Assembly (NCBI GenBank): GCA_001972305.1
Contig: BDDD01000362.1
Location: 365,646-429,645, forward strand
Source: Cephalotus follicularis
Lineage: Eukaryota; Streptophyta; Magnoliopsida; Oxalidales; Cephalotaceae
DNA length: 64,000 nucleotides
Reading direction: 5' to 3'
Under the pieces are notes generated by a model that was given only the letters and a program-made list of their open reading frames with translations, did not search any database and was not told the DNA's origin. Below are positions 21,243 to 32,829 of this stretch, in pieces. Position numbers and translations under genes: made by a program. Each line of letters opens with the position of its first letter. The stretch's first letter is position 1.

Positions 21243-22560
21243 AGACTCCCAAGGGAGTAGTTAGAGCAGGAGGTTCAATGTTCACGTCATTAAACATCTA
21301 AACAGCCTTCAATAGTTTCACAAAAAAAGACTCCCAATGGAGCAGTCAGAATAGGAAGTTCAATGTTCATGTCCTTAAACCTCTGAACAGCCTTCAACAG
21401 GTCCACAATAAAAGACTCCCAAGGGAGCAGTCAGAGCTGGAAGTTCAATGTTCACATCCTTAAACCTCTGAACAGCTTTCAAACAGTTCCACGATAGAAA
21501 AGTCCCAAAGGAGCAATCAGAGCAGGCCCTTGATACAGGACCATAGCTCTCCAAGCTTTAATACAATCTTATTCAAGACTCTCAAGGGAGAAGTCTGAGC
21601 AGGCCCTTGATACAGGACCGTAGCTCTCCAAGCTTTAATATAAGCTTATTTAAAGATTCCTAAGGGAGCAATCAGAGCAGACCCTTGATATAGGACCATA
21701 GCTCTCCAAGCTTTAATCAAGCTTATTCAAGACTCCCAAGGGAGCAGTCAGTGCAGACCCTTGATACAGGACTGTAGCTCTCCAAGTTTTAATACAAGAT
21801 TATTCAAAGACTCCCAATGGAGCAATTAGAGCAGGCCATTGATACAGGACCGTAGCTTTCCAAGCTTTAATACAAACTTATTCAAGACTCCCAAGGGAGC
21901 AGTCATAGTAGGTTCTTGATACAGGACCGTAGCTCTCAAAGCTTTAATACAAGCTAATTCAAAGACTCCCAAGGGAGCAATCAGAGCAGGCTCTTGATAC
22001 AGGACCGTAGCTCTCCACGCTTTAATATAAGCTTATTCAAGACTCCCAAGGGAGCAATCAGAACAGGCCCTTGATATAGGACCATAGCTCTCCAAGCTTT
22101 AATACAAGCTTATTCAAGACTCCCAAGGGAGCAGTCAGAGCAGGCCTTTGATACAGGACCGTAGCTCTCCAAGCTTTAATACAAGCTTATTCAAATACTC
22201 TCAAGGGAGCAATCAGAGCATGCCCTTGATACAGGACCATAGCTCTCCAAGCTTTAATACAAGTTTATTCAAGACTCCCAAGGGAGCAGTCAGAGCAGGC
22301 CCTTGATACAGGACCGCAGCTCTCCAAGCTTTAATACAAGCTTATTCAAGACTCCCAAGGGAGAAATTAAAGCAGGGTCTTGATAAAAGACCACAACTCT
22401 CCAAGTCTGAAGCAAACTCTTTTAAAGCTTCAATACAATCTTATTCAAGACTCCCAAGGGAGCAGTCAGAGCAGGCCCTTGATAAAGGACCATAGCTCTT
22501 CAACTCTGAAGCAGACTCTTTCAAAGCATTAATACAAGCTTATTCAAGGACTCCAAGCCA
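21243..22560 (+). repeat. Tandem array: three 85-bp units, then about thirteen 77-78-bp units
   Basis: Three units of 85 bp (landmark GTTCAATGTTCA at 21273, 21358 and 21443) share the GACTCCCAAGGGAGCAGTCA segment with the following units of 77-78 bp. The landmark TGATACAGGACC recurs at 21531, 21608, 21687, 21762, 21840, 21917, 21995, 22072 and 22149, and onward. A consensus unit holds GACTCCCAAGGGAGCA, GTCAGAGCAGGCCC, TTGATACAGGACCG, TAGCTCTCCAAGC and TTTAATACAAGCTTATTCAA. It lies where Tat/Ogre-type elements carry variable tandem repeats, between pol and the 3' LTR. Units with the same GACTCC-AAGGGAGCA core recur at 39540-39860 and 44342-44730. Confidence 0.9.
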
Positions 22561-22884
22561 AAGAGTAGATAAGGGAGCAGTTAAGTATCTTAGAGCAGGG
22601 CCTTAATACAGTAGCCCAGCTCTCTGAGACCAAAAAGCCTAAAGGAGTCCTAAAATGGAGTCTTAGCTACAAAACAAATGCTTGGGAACTTGTCAAACCG
22701 AATCTAAAACATATCTTGATAAGCAAACACACAAGAACTCACAAAGATCAAGACAAGTCTCGTTGGTTGAGCGCTTTGATACAATGAGGGCTAAAAAGCT
22801 CAGGTGACATAGTCTGAAAAATATCAGGCCAATACAAAAGAAAGTTTGGAGACACCAGACTAAATGAAGTAAAAAAATTATGTT

Positions 22885-23274
22885 TTATTGCATTGCCAGA
22901 GTAAGAATTAAAAAAACACAAATGTACAATGCAAATAAAAGAAAAATACATAAGCTAAAGAAGAGCAGGGTCCAGAACATCCTCTGGTAGAGGAGCAACA
23001 ACAGTTTCTGAAGCAGGCTCAGAGGAAGGGGCATCAGGAGCAGAGGAAGGAAGCTCTTCAACATCACCTGTAGAGGGCAGGACGGTCAGATCTAGGAGCT
23101 CTGCCTTCTATTCTCCGTCAGGGCAAGGAGAACTCTCTCCCCCTCGGCCTCTATTCCTTCAAGAAGAAAGTTGAAATCTCCCGTTGACTCATAATTGATA
23201 GGAGTCAGATGAACCTCAAGATCCTTAAAACTCAACCGAAGCCTTGAAGTCTTCCACGGCCCCAGCCAAAGCAT
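22885..23274 (-). pseudogene. Antisense ORF remnant of the Tat-lineage element
   Basis: Minus-strand coding-like sequence just inside the 3' LTR, rich in Glu/Ala/Pro/Ser. It corresponds in place and style to the C-terminal part of the antisense gene at 45085-47454, and to 40490-40690. Degraded. Confidence 0.45.
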
Positions 23275-23922
23275 CTTTCCTCAGGAGTAGCTAGTCTGCA
23301 AGTCTGCTTGATTCCCCAAAAGCGAGAGAAGCTTGTAAGCCAAAATGGGCTCAATTGAGCATCAAAGACCTGCTCAAGATGGACTACTTCATAAATGCTC
23401 CTCCTCATCTGTAAAATTCAGAGAAGAAGGACCAGGGAGGCATCTGATTTGGGAAAAATTCTTATACAAATAAGGCACCGACATGTGTCATCTTGGGCCA
23501 TAGACACATGGGAAATTGACTTAAATCGTGGTGATAATTGAGAGATAAATCCTCCATTCAAAGATAAGGAAACGACCGAGTATTTCGGCCGAATCCAAGA
23601 GACTAGTAACCTCCTCCATGATGTTTGAGTTCAAAAACAGTTACGGTCAGGTAAGGCTATAAATACCCCTACGAAAGACTATGGGGGGTCGGTCAATTTA
23701 CCATACGCCTATTATCTTCTCTGCTATCAACTGACTTAAGTATCGGAGTGTCCCCGGGAGTAAAACCTCCTGAACTTTTTATAGTTTACTTTTTATGTGC
23801 ATGGAAGACCAGAGAGAACCTAAATCCAGTACTGTCTTCGGACCATCCAACGCTTTTTCCAACAATTCAATCATCAACGCGTGGAGAACTGTTGTGAAAT
23901 TGATTTCTACATCAATATCTAC

Positions 23923-24750
23923 TATAATTTTTTTTAATGAAAGTATCTTTACTCGTAGCTGCATAATAGAAAAGCATTTTAATTAATCATTGTGATGTCT
24001 CGCTTAAATCTATACTATAATGAAGCAGAATAAACCAGCATAACAATCCGCCTTCATGATCTGTTGCTTAAATTTCTAGTTTGATCCCAAAGCAAATCAA
24101 CCCAAAACATGTACGTCTATCACACAAACAAAATTTAAAAGTTGAACTTATAACTAAAAATGTTATTAAAAAAAGAAGAAGCTAAAAAAAAAATTTAAAA
24201 ACAGACTGATTCTTTGAACGGAGCTTTAGTTAATTACCACTAGCCTATTATATTGTCAATTTACCATAAAAAATCAAAAATCTCCCTCATAATGCTTTAC
24301 GTGTCAGAATCATATAGTTGCTAGAATAAACGTCATATTTTTCACTGTCTCTCAATGTGTATAATGTGTTAACTTTGTATCTTTGTCTTTGGGCACCTTC
24401 TCATTGATGGAATTTTTTTCTGGGAGGAATATACTTAATGCCATAATAACTACCATTAGCTTTCATTTGGCAAGGTATTAAAACTTCAATAAAGGTTTTT
24501 AATATCAACCTTTTCATTTAGAAAATTGAGTCACTTAATTGTGATAAACTATGTCCTATTCCTTTACATTCACCTCATCGTGTAGCCATCTCATAAATTG
24601 TAACGCGAGTGAGGACAACAATTTTGTCATGGCAGCTGATCGTTATATACAGAGACTAGTTCCAAATCATTTCACTACATTTATATACTCTTGCTTAATC
24701 CCAACAATTAGCCATACTTAGTATTCTTACGTGTTTTAAAATCCATAACC
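23923..24750 (+). promoter_or_regulatory. Spacer and probable promoter of the wall-protein gene
   Basis: AT-rich host DNA after the retroelement. A plausible TATA box, TTTATATACTC (24680-24690), lies about 65 bp before the ATG at 24751; CGTTATATACAG (24641-24652) is an alternative. No other gene is seen. Confidence 0.5.
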
Positions 24751-25710
24751 ATGCTAAAGCAAGTGTCTATAATATGTTTTTCTATGCTCATTATGATGCT
24801 AACATCAACAAACCATGCCATATCCACGGAAATATGGGATCAAGTTGCTTTTGCTCCACCAACTTATCAAGAATATGAAGGCGAGGAAGCTCTCTCTCAA
24901 GAATATGCGTCTCTCGATAAATCAACAGATGACCCATCTTCTAAACATGAAGGTGATGAGTATTATTACTCTCCACTCGAAGCACCAGTTCCTGCACCTG
25001 AAACTGGGTACGAGGACTATTACTCACCAACACCATCACCGGATCAAGGTGAATATGAGGACTACTATGCTCCACTTGATGCCCCAAAACCAGCTGCAGG
25101 TGATTATGAGGACTATTATGCTCCAGCTCCATCACCTGATCAAGGTGAATATGAGGACTACTATGCTCCACTTGATGCCCCAAAACCAGCTGCAGGTGAT
25201 TATGAGGACTATTATGCTCCAGCTCCATCACCTGAAGGTGATGAATATGTGTACTATTATGCTCCCGTTCCTGCACCTGTAGGTGAATATGAGTTCTATT
25301 ATGCTCCACTCGAAGCCCTAATGCTCGCACCTGAACCTACTGATGATGACAGTAAACTTGAAGCCCAACTGCAGCTTACTTCACCATTAATAGAGGACGC
25401 AAGTCCAGTTCTGGAGGAGGAATCAACTAACCAGGAGCCTCCTCCAATGGATGATGACGAAGTTGATTCACTTGTCCCTCCTCTTTCTTCGTCTTTGCCA
25501 TCTGAATACAGAGCTGAAGATGATGAAGTCGTCGAATTCATGCAAGAAAAGAAGCAGTTCCCTTCGGCAAAGAAGACGGTACCGGTCGGAGCTGTGATGG
25601 GAGTTGCCATTGGAGTCTGTTTGGTTGGGGTATTGGGAGCCATTATGTACGACAAAAGTAAAAAGAAGAAGATACAATATCACTCCTTGGATAGGAAAGA
25701 ATTCATATGA
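24751..25710 (+). CDS. Pro/Tyr/Asp-rich membrane-anchored wall protein (HRGP/AGP-like)
   Basis: Single-exon gene, 319 aa. An N-terminal signal peptide (about 1-25, MLKQVSIICFSMLIMMLTST) is followed by a low-complexity ectodomain. Residues about 70-195 hold repeats of the form YEDYYAPLDAPKPAAGD and YEDYYAPAPSPDQGE, with AP/SP pairs typical of arabinogalactan-type proline hydroxylation and YY pairs suited to cross-linking. A Ser/Glu-rich linker follows. The single membrane segment is about 279-299 (VGAVMGVAIGVCLVGVLGAI), then a lysine stop-transfer (KSKKKK) and a short cytosolic tail (YHSLDRKEFI). The topology is type I. Two copies of a 96-bp unit at 25048-25239 are almost identical, so the repeat number changed recently. 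Acidic residues beside Tyr (EDYY) could also allow tyrosine sulfation. Molecular role unknown; a wall-to-membrane link is my inference. Confidence 0.8.
   Translation: MLKQVSIICFSMLIMMLTSTNHAISTEIWDQVAFAPPTYQEYEGEEALSQEYASLDKSTDDPSSKHEGDEYYYSPLEAPVPAPETGYEDYYSPTPSPDQGEYEDYYAPLDAPKPAAGDYEDYYAPAPSPDQGEYEDYYAPLDAPKPAAGDYEDYYAPAPSPEGDEYVYYYAPVPAPVGEYEFYYAPLEALMLAPEPTDDDSKLEAQLQLTSPLIEDASPVLEEESTNQEPPPMDDDEVDSLVPPLSSSLPSEYRAEDDEVVEFMQEKKQFPSAKKTVPVGAVMGVAIGVCLVGVLGAIMYDKSKKKKIQYHSLDRKEFI
25048..25235 (+). repeat. 96-bp in-frame tandem duplication in the wall-protein gene
   Basis: Copy 1 starts at 25048 and copy 2 at 25144 (GGTGAATATGAGGACTACTA in both). They are essentially identical for the whole 96 bp before diverging at CCTGA|TCA against CCTGA|AGG. 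Each encodes 32 residues. Degenerate older units lie on both sides. Confidence 0.92.
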
Positions 25711-26313
25711 AGCTTTCACTTCTATATTTCTGCTTGTATGTAATGTACTTCTATAAATTGTAGTAAGATCTCCAATACAGTATTTGTTTGAATAAATAAT
25801 GAGCAAACAAAAAATTATACCAATTATGTGTTATAACATCGTTGAGTAGAATTAGGAAGTATGAGAGTTAGATTAAAAAATGTGATATGTCATAATTTTA
25901 GCAGTTACTATTAGTTGCTTTTTAGGTTACTCTAGCTATTACGCTCTATTCTGTTTAGATAGTCCTTTACGTAGCGTGCTTATCAAAATACGCTAGCATA
26001 CTTACTTCAAAATACGTTATAATTTAAATCTTTATAACCATTCATACTGTATGCGAAAAACAATAAACATCTGAAATATGTATTATATTCTGACAATTCA
26101 ATCCGGAACAAATACTACAGTGTTAATACAATGCAATACTCTCTATGTTACTCACTACAAATTCAAAGGTAAATATAACAATCTTTGTCTTCGAGAAGAC
26201 CTACTCGTATCTCTGTATTATCTGCTACTGTCCATCTTTAGCAAATATGCTATTTATCTGATGCACAGCCCATAAATGGATCAGCCAATGAGGCTGGTAG
26301 AAAAACCTCGTCA
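25711..26313. other. 3' region of the wall-protein gene and spacer
   Basis: AATAAATAATGAG at about 25792 is the likely polyadenylation signal. Nothing else is recognisable up to the MITE. Confidence 0.45.
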
Positions 26314-26823
26314 GTGCGTTTAGTTCAGGGTATTTTCTATGGAAATGTAACATTCCCAGGAATGTTTATAGATCCTGGTATCTGGTTCAGAGAATTCTAA
26401 AATATTCATGGCAATGTTACATTTCCATGGGAATCCCATGAAAATCACTTACCCATCAAACATGGGAATCCAACATTTCCATGGGAAGAGATAATAAAAT
26501 ATTATTTTACCCCTCAGGCCCTCGCTAGTTTTAATGAAAAGTTATATAAAAAGATTTAAGATTTATGTATACTTATATAATTTTTTATTAGAAGTAAATT
26601 ATTGTAATCTAATATAATATATAGTGAGGGTATTATGTGATTTTTACTTATATTCTTACCACATTCTCATGTTGAAACAAACATTGGAATGAAAAATTCT
26701 TGAGAATCAATAATGTTGAACAAAACATCATCATGAGAATGACATTCCTAAGAATAATATGTCTGGGAATGTGATTCTTGGGAATATTATATTCCCATGT
26801 AAAATACTCTAAACCAAACACCC
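26314..26823. mobile_element. MITE-like element with about 45-bp imperfect terminal inverted repeats
   Basis: The left end reads GCGTTTAGTTCAGGGTATTT and continues into TCTATGGAAATGTAACATTC. The right end, reverse complemented, reads GTGTTTGGTTTAGAGTATTT and continues into TACATGGGAATATAATATTC. The 510-bp interior has further inverted words (CATGGGAATCC, ATTCCCATG) and no coding capacity. The target duplication is not clear, so the superfamily is open (hAT- or PIF-type are both possible). Confidence 0.7.
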
Positions 26824-27071
26824 AATATATGTAGTGATGTAGTATATAACAGGTATATAGGTGGCATGGTATATGCATGAATGCCAATGTGATCATTATC
26901 CATATGACAATCGTCACATACAGGATGCATATGCGATAAGACCTAAACAGTATAATCATATCCAATCATCTATCAGACAATCCAGTACAAGTGTGCAAGG
27001 ACACTCAAACAATCTATAGAGTTTTACTACTTTCAATATCAATACAATGCATCTAACCCACAGAAGGAACT
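26824..27071. other. Short spacer between MITE and gypsy LTR
   Basis: No gene or repeat recognised. Confidence 0.4.
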
Positions 27072-29908
27072 TGTGACATCCGTGTCCTTGTACGGTCGGT
27101 ATTTGTGAGCCTACGGGGCTTCTGTCTGCCTGTCTGTCTGTTAATCTGTTTTTCTGGTTCTCATGACATATGCATCATGACATTAATAAATAATGTTTTT
27201 CTGAAAAAACTACTGACTCAGAAAAATAGCCCAAGTGGTACGTCCTAAATATCCAATTTCTGTCCGTATCGGTTAAATTCTGGGCAAAAACCCAGTCCGT
27301 TTAGAGTTGAATATATATGGGAAATGCCATTTTTTGGCTCACTTTTGCCATTTCTCTCTCTCCCCCCGACTCTCTCTCTCCCCTCTCCCGTCTCTCTCCG
27401 GTTTCTGCCTTCTGCCGCCCGGCGTCAGTGCCGATCTGACGCCGGCGAAGGTACCGGTCGAACCACAGCGACCTCCCGAGCACGCCGAGCCCCACCACCG
27501 CGCTGGCAACCGCGCCGTTCGCGCGCACAAACCTCTTCTCTCACCGCCCCTGTTTCGCTTCGTTCTGGCGACTCCGGCGATCGTCACGGCAAGGCGAGCC
27601 CAGATTCGGACTCCTGGCGTCGCGGTCGTTCAAACGGCACCAGTCCCAACACGTGATGACGCCGGCAATGCCGATCGGCGACGAAGGCAGCCGCGGTCAA
27701 CGCGGCCGTTCCTGCCAGATGCGGCAGCGCCACGACCAACGCACCTCGGATCCATGTTCCCCAGCCTCCGACACACCAGATGAGACTTTTGGGACTGACC
27801 GGCGATACGGGTGGCGGACACATGTCGACCAGCGGCAGTGCGTGGGCCCACGCATTGGCGACCCTCTGCGGCCCGTTCTGACAGCTTTCTGACTTTGTTC
27901 TCCGCGTTGATGTGATCCGTTCCAGTTCCGCTGCGGGATTCTGACTCTGTGCTCCGTTCCGTCCGATTTCGGTAAATTTCGAACTTTTCTCCGTTTGTTC
28001 TGTTTTTCCGTTGAATTCTATATTTCTGTATCTGTATCTGTTTCTGCTTCTGTTATACATATGGGCTTGAAATGTATAATCGATTCGAATTGGATAACTT
28101 GGACTAGTTTTAAATGATTTCGAAAGAGTGTTTAATTGAACGTTTAAACGATGTTTTTGATAATGAGAACTTCTGTTTCTATTGACCGTATAGGTCGTTA
28201 TGATTTTCTGACATCTACACGCATTTCATTGCATAAAGCCTTTCACGACTTAGTAGGTGTTTGAGTCTAATAGTTTGTTGTCTGTTTGTTGGTATGTCTG
28301 TCTGTTGGTAGAGGATCTTGCCTTTGAGGTCGGCCATGGAAGCGACCAGTCGAGGGACTCGCTCGTCTGTACTGTGAGTGGAACGCCTTTCTTTAACCTT
28401 TTATTCTGAAATGATTTTATATGGTTTGAATGTTTAAAACGTTTTACTATTTGATTTCTGTATCTTAATGAATCTGAATCTGTTTCTGTTCTGAAACCGA
28501 TTTAAGTTTTAATGTCTGAACTTTCTTTTAATGTTTTCAAATGCTCGCATGGTTATAGTCATACTATGACGCTATTTTTAGCTAAATCTGTACATGATGA
28601 GGAAAATGATTCCTCTATCTGTTTAAATCTGTTTTGATGACGTTGAAAATTTCTGTATCTGTCTGAATCTGTTTTAAAGTCGGTTTGAATCTATTTTGAA
28701 TTTGCTTTGAAGTATCGGTGATTTCTGTGTTTCTGAAATAGGTTTAAACATATCTTGATGCTCTGGGATCTCGGTATTGTATTACTTATACATTTGTTGC
28801 CCATGAGAGGCACTATCTACACGATAGACTTTCTGTTCTGATGCTTTGATACGACGGTATCATTGCCCTTCTGTTCTGCTGGACGTTCGGCTCGACGGGA
28901 CCTAGGCGTCAACCTTACCTAGTAGACCCATTGCATCTTTATATGTTTATATTGTTTAAACTTTGTTGAATACTATATATATATATATATATATATCTGA
29001 GATTCTAAGGAATTAAATCTGTTTTGAGAAAAGAATCTGACTTCTGCTAATTCTGTTAACTTTTGTTTTATAATCTGTTTATAAATCAACGTTGGATGTA
29101 TAAACCTGTTTAAGTGGTTTTAAATCTGTTTATAAAACAGATTCTGGATTTTTATTCTGTTTCAATTGTTTTATACTTGTACATCATTTCTGTATGGACA
29201 TTTTTATATTGCGAGTAAATACTCTACTGAGTCTTTTGTTCCATCTCACTAGTCCTGTGGACTAACCCTCTCCTCTGTTTTCTGTTTTTAGTTCTGACAG
29301 GTTAGTCTGCTGAGTTCTGTCAGCTGGAGTCAGTCAGTCTGCTGAGGTGAGACCAAAAATGGCATGCTTCCAGAGTCAACATATGCATACCATCATTGCA
29401 TAAACATTTTATTTATGCATTACTTATGTTTTGGATAAATGTTTTATGGTTTTGTTTAAAAATGGTTGAACACTATTCAGGTTTTAAGTTTTTGATAATA
29501 GGGTTGAGGCAGAGCCTAATCCATACTTGTTTTCTGTTTATATTGTGGTCTATTGAGGGTTGAGCCCATTTTATAAACTGTTCCTCCTTCGAGAGTGTGA
29601 TTTGCTGAGGGCCGAGCCTATTTTATAACTGTTTCCTTCTTCGGGAGTGTGGATTTATAAACTATGTTTTTATTTACAGGGGGCATAGTCCGATAAACGA
29701 ATACTACATGCCCGATTTTCGTAAAATTTTAAGAGTTAGAATTATTTTCAAGTTTTTCAAGAAACTTTTCTGTTTTGAAGATACTTTCTGCTTTAAAATG
29801 CTTTTCTGAAACTCTGTTTTGCTGAACCTACGATGTGAGTCTCTGATTTAAGGCTTAGCCTCATAGCGGGCACGACGGATTCCAGCCGGGCTGGGTCCGG
29901 ATGTGTCA
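27072..29908 (+). mobile_element. 5' LTR of a Ty3/gypsy element (Tekay-like), 2.8 kb
   Basis: Starts TGTGACATCCGTGTCC at 27072 and ends GGATGTGTCA at 29908. Directly after it comes GTTTGGTATCAGAGC, the initiator-tRNA-Met primer site, which fixes the LTR end. The LTR holds a GC-rich, CT-rich block (27350-27900), a run of TCTGTTTCTG words, and an (AT)n microsatellite (about 28975-28996). The long open frames in the GC-rich block have no recognisable protein and are taken as chance. Confidence 0.75.
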
Positions 29909-29910
29909 GT

Positions 29911-29923
29911 TTGGTATCAGAGC
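29911..29923 (+). other. Primer-binding site (initiator tRNA-Met type)
   Basis: TTGGTATCAGAGC lies two bases after the LTR end. TGGTATCAGAGC is the standard complement of the plant initiator tRNA-Met 3' end used by many copia and Tekay-type gypsy elements. Confidence 0.85.
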
Positions 29924-30131
29924 TTTTGGTTTTTAGATTCTCTAGACTCATCTGCATCTCATGCATTTCTGGTAGACATTCATTCTGAGTTCTGGTATAA
30001 GTGTGGGTAGCATGCCTCGTGGTCGAGAAATCATCTTGTGGTAGAGTTTGCGTTTGAGCTCGACCCAAATGTTCTGAGGTCTGAGATTTCTGTTCTGGAT
30101 TTCTCTGTCGCAACAGAGTTTGTTGCTATGG
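29924..30131 (+). mobile_element. Start of the internal region of the gypsy element (fossil)
   Basis: Leader after the primer site, with an ATG-CCT-CGT-GGT start-like context at about 30012 (gag begins near here in relatives). No intact protein is visible; broken. Confidence 0.4.
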
Positions 30132-32322
30132 TGTCACACCCTTATTCCCCCTGTTCTGATATGGTAGATCTGAAATGTCTGCTGCTGTTTTGAGGTCTGA
30201 TTCTGTTACTGAAGATACTGGTTATATCTGAGACTATAAAGATAGAGATTTTCAATTCTGAAATTTTAAGGTTCGAGTTTTAGTATGTTTATCTGTTTTG
30301 TGGTATTGTGATTAAGTTTCTGATGAGGTTCTGATTTGTATCTGGTTTTCTGTCTGATGGAGTTCCCTGTTAAGGGGATATGTTTGGAGTCAATAGATTC
30401 TGATAATTGTGATGTTCTGCTGTGCAGTAAATGTCGAGTAGTTGATGTGATTGATCATCCTTCTGGAAAGTTTTATGATTGTATATCTTTCGAGGTGTAG
30501 TATAAGAAGATATAATGTGGAGTTCGTTGATAAACGTCTCTTGAGATGATAAGTATGATTAGTTGAATCAGGTTGAATTGATGTTCTGAATTCAATATTT
30601 CTGTTTGATGATTCATTTCATGACTAGGGTATGAAATGAGTAAGTGTAGATAAGTGAATGTAGAGAAAATCTGTATTGTGGCCTTGAGGTCTATAAGAAT
30701 GTTTTGTTTGCATACTCGTCTGACTTGCTTTGAATTAAGTTAATGATTGCCTATATGACCTGATTAGACTTGAGTTGCATTTTGATGACTGTAGTTTTAA
30801 CCTCTGTAAGTTATATGGGAGACTTGATGATAGGAAACGAGAATATGTAAAGTGGTAATATGTTAGCAAGGTTCTTGATATGCTTATGTAATATCGATGA
30901 TTGCAATATGAGTTCTGCTGATTTAGTGACTGTTAAGAATCATTAATACTTGTTTAAGGTTCTGGTATGATTGAAATTTCTGATATATTGACTTGGAGTT
31001 CCTAGATGATGGAAATGTTACGAGTTCTAGTGATATGTTATGAATAATGACACGATTCTCTTGATGAGAGCAAGTTGTTATAAGTTTTCTGCAATCTCTG
31101 TATGGTTATGAATCTGGTAATGTCGAGGATTGTAGTGTAAATTATGATCGAATGTCTGTTAAGGATCTGTATTCATGACTTGAGGTCTTGACATGATCTG
31201 TAGGAAATGCTTCTACGCTTTCAAGGAAAGCTTCTATGCTTTCCTCTGTACAATAGCTACAGGGGAAAGGAAAACGTTGACGCTTTTAAGGAAAGAATCG
31301 ATGTTTTTTGCCAGTAAACTCAGGGAATTTCACTTGAATAGCATCGACGTTATGGGAAAAAGCGTTAACGGTAGTTCATATAAATTCCCAGAGCTTCAAA
31401 GGCATCACGAAAAGCGTCGACACTTTTATAAAAACGGTTATGCTTTTGTTCTGAGCAGTTCGAGTCCACAGTGAAAACTTTGATGCAAAATCCTCATTTT
31501 CTATCTTTAAATCAGTTTTCCTTCAATCCAAGTTAGGAAACAACATTGGGAAAGTGTAAAGAGTCTTTTAAAACAACTTTCAATCAGCTAAAACCAAGAA
31601 TCAAGAAAAACCCAATAATTTTAAGTCAAACTCAAAAACAAAGTACTAAGACTTCATCACTCAATTAGTTCAATTTAATCAACCAATGTGCATTCATTCA
31701 ATCATAATGCAATGTACAGTCAATCAATCAATTCTATTCAATTTTAGTTCATAACGTAGAGTTTCTAAGTTAGAAGAAAATATGCAAGGTTATTTAGAAA
31801 TTAAGCAATTGCATACATAATCAGTTCAATGACAGTCAATCAGGTTATATATGTAAAATCAATCAAAAAATGCATCAATCAATCATTAAAATATGAGATC
31901 GAGGAATACAGAGGAGTTTCTACCTTTTTGCAAGTTTGAATCAATCCTTTGAAGCTCAACAATTGACTGAACAAACTTCCAAGCTTCTAAAGTTGATCAA
32001 AACCAGCAGGATCAAGCTCCAAACTCTTCCAAGCACTCAAAGAAAATGGCTACCAAGGATCCAAAGAAGAAGAATGAAGAGAATGAGGTGTGTGCCATAA
32101 GCTAATGGCTTATCTAGGCCACTCCAAAGGCCCAAATCCAATGCACTAAGGCCTGTTAAGGCCAAATATTAATCCCGACATTTCTAATAGCTCGTAAATA
32201 TCTAAGATGACTCAGAACATTTACTCTTTATTCTATCTTATATAGTGTCTTCATTTGGGTGTTATTCCGTCAAATCGGACAAATGACAGAAATGCCCCTT
32301 TTCTAATTTTCGGGTCCTTACA
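30132..32322 (-). mobile_element. Gypsy LTR on the minus strand (left limit uncertain)
   Basis: Read on the minus strand it starts TGTAAGGACCCGAAAATTAG at 32322, the same start type as the solo LTR at 55198 (TGTAAGGACCCAAATTTCC). A plausible end, GGGTGTGACA, lies at 30132, giving 2.19 kb. The flanks there (TATGG and TACTG) do not match well, and 30140-31180 resembles degraded internal sequence. The LTR may therefore be shorter, with the secure part at about 31190-32322. It contains a GCGTCGAC-type cluster. Confidence 0.5.
31190..31450 (-). repeat. GCGTCGACGC-type motif cluster in the minus-strand LTR
   Basis: GCTTCTACGCTTTC, AACGTTGACGCTTTT, AATCGATGTTTT, GCATCGACGTTATG, AGCGTTAACGG and AAGCGTCGACACTTTT are degenerate members at about 25-55 bp spacing. 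Confidence 0.65.
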
Positions 32323-32324
32323 TA

Positions 32325-32556
32325 CTGTGTGTTTCACAAAAGTATTGTAAGTAAAAGTATTGCGATTAAAAGTGTTGTAACAAAGCACTTTCCCAATCAA
32401 TATATTTAGGTCCAGTCCAAAAAGCATTTTTTTTTATAAGCAAAAGTGTTTTACCCAAACTCAGTTGGGTTCTTATTTACCAAATACCAAGTGATACTGT
32501 TTTTTGGTTTAAAAAGTGATTTTGACAACCCAAAAGCAGTATCAAACACATACTTA
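32325..32556. mobile_element. Candidate MITE with short inverted ends
   Basis: Left CTGTGTGTTTCACAAAAG and right (reverse complement) GTATGTGTTTGATACTGCTT are similar over about 12 bp. The interior is rich in AAAAGTGTT/AAAGTGATTT words. TAC flanks both sides. It is short and poorly supported. Confidence 0.4.
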
Positions 32557-32829
32557 ATTTAAGAGGTTTCAAAATCAACTGACTCATTTTCTTGTAGCGT
32601 TCAAATTCTTTATTTGTTGCATATTGCTCATTGATTTTGAATTATTTCCTGTTATCTGTTTTAATTCTGGTTTAATAGAAAATCAAGTACTACAAGATTA
32701 AGAATTTTCTAAATTTATGAGTTTCTTTTCTGATTTTAATTTTAATTTTTCCATTAGTTGGATAAATAATAATGCGATTGATATTAATATATATATGAAC
32801 TGTTGTGGCACAAAGAAATTTACTTTTTT
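32557..32829. other. AT-rich spacer
   Basis: No gene recognised. Confidence 0.35.

Larger units (their letters stand above)
19250..23917 (+). mobile_element. Ty3/gypsy Tat-lineage element with both LTRs, broken
   Basis: Whole insertion flanked by TCTAC (19245-19249 and 23918-23922). The 5' LTR is 19250-19723 and the 3' LTR 23445-23917. The primer-binding region follows at 19724 (GTTAGTGCCGTCTGTGGG, a variant of the GTTGGCGCC type). Parts, left to right: gag region (about 19770-20990), a short piece of the reverse transcriptase N-terminal region (about 21080-21240), a long tandem array (21243-22560), an antisense ORF remnant (about 22885-23274), and the 3' LTR. At 4.7 kb it is far shorter than a full Tat element (commonly over 10 kb). 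It is clearly broken, with numerous breaks, and of moderate age judging by the differences between its LTRs. Confidence 0.88.

Noticed and set aside
21243-22560. Regular direct repeats that could suggest a CRISPR array
   Set aside because: The units are head-to-tail without unique spacers, lie in a plant retroelement, and have the place and form of Tat 3'-region tandem repeats.
24815-25330. Long His/Gln-rich frames on the plus and minus strands
   Set aside because: Shadows of the repeat region of the wall-protein gene at 24751-25710.
27300-28060. Several overlapping open frames of 70-158 codons on both strands
   Set aside because: They lie in the GC-rich block of a gypsy LTR. Low stop density comes from base composition and no frame shows a known domain.
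29911-29923. tRNA-like sequence TTGGTATCAGAGC
   Set aside because: Only the 3'-end complement is present and no cloverleaf surrounds it; it is a primer-binding site.
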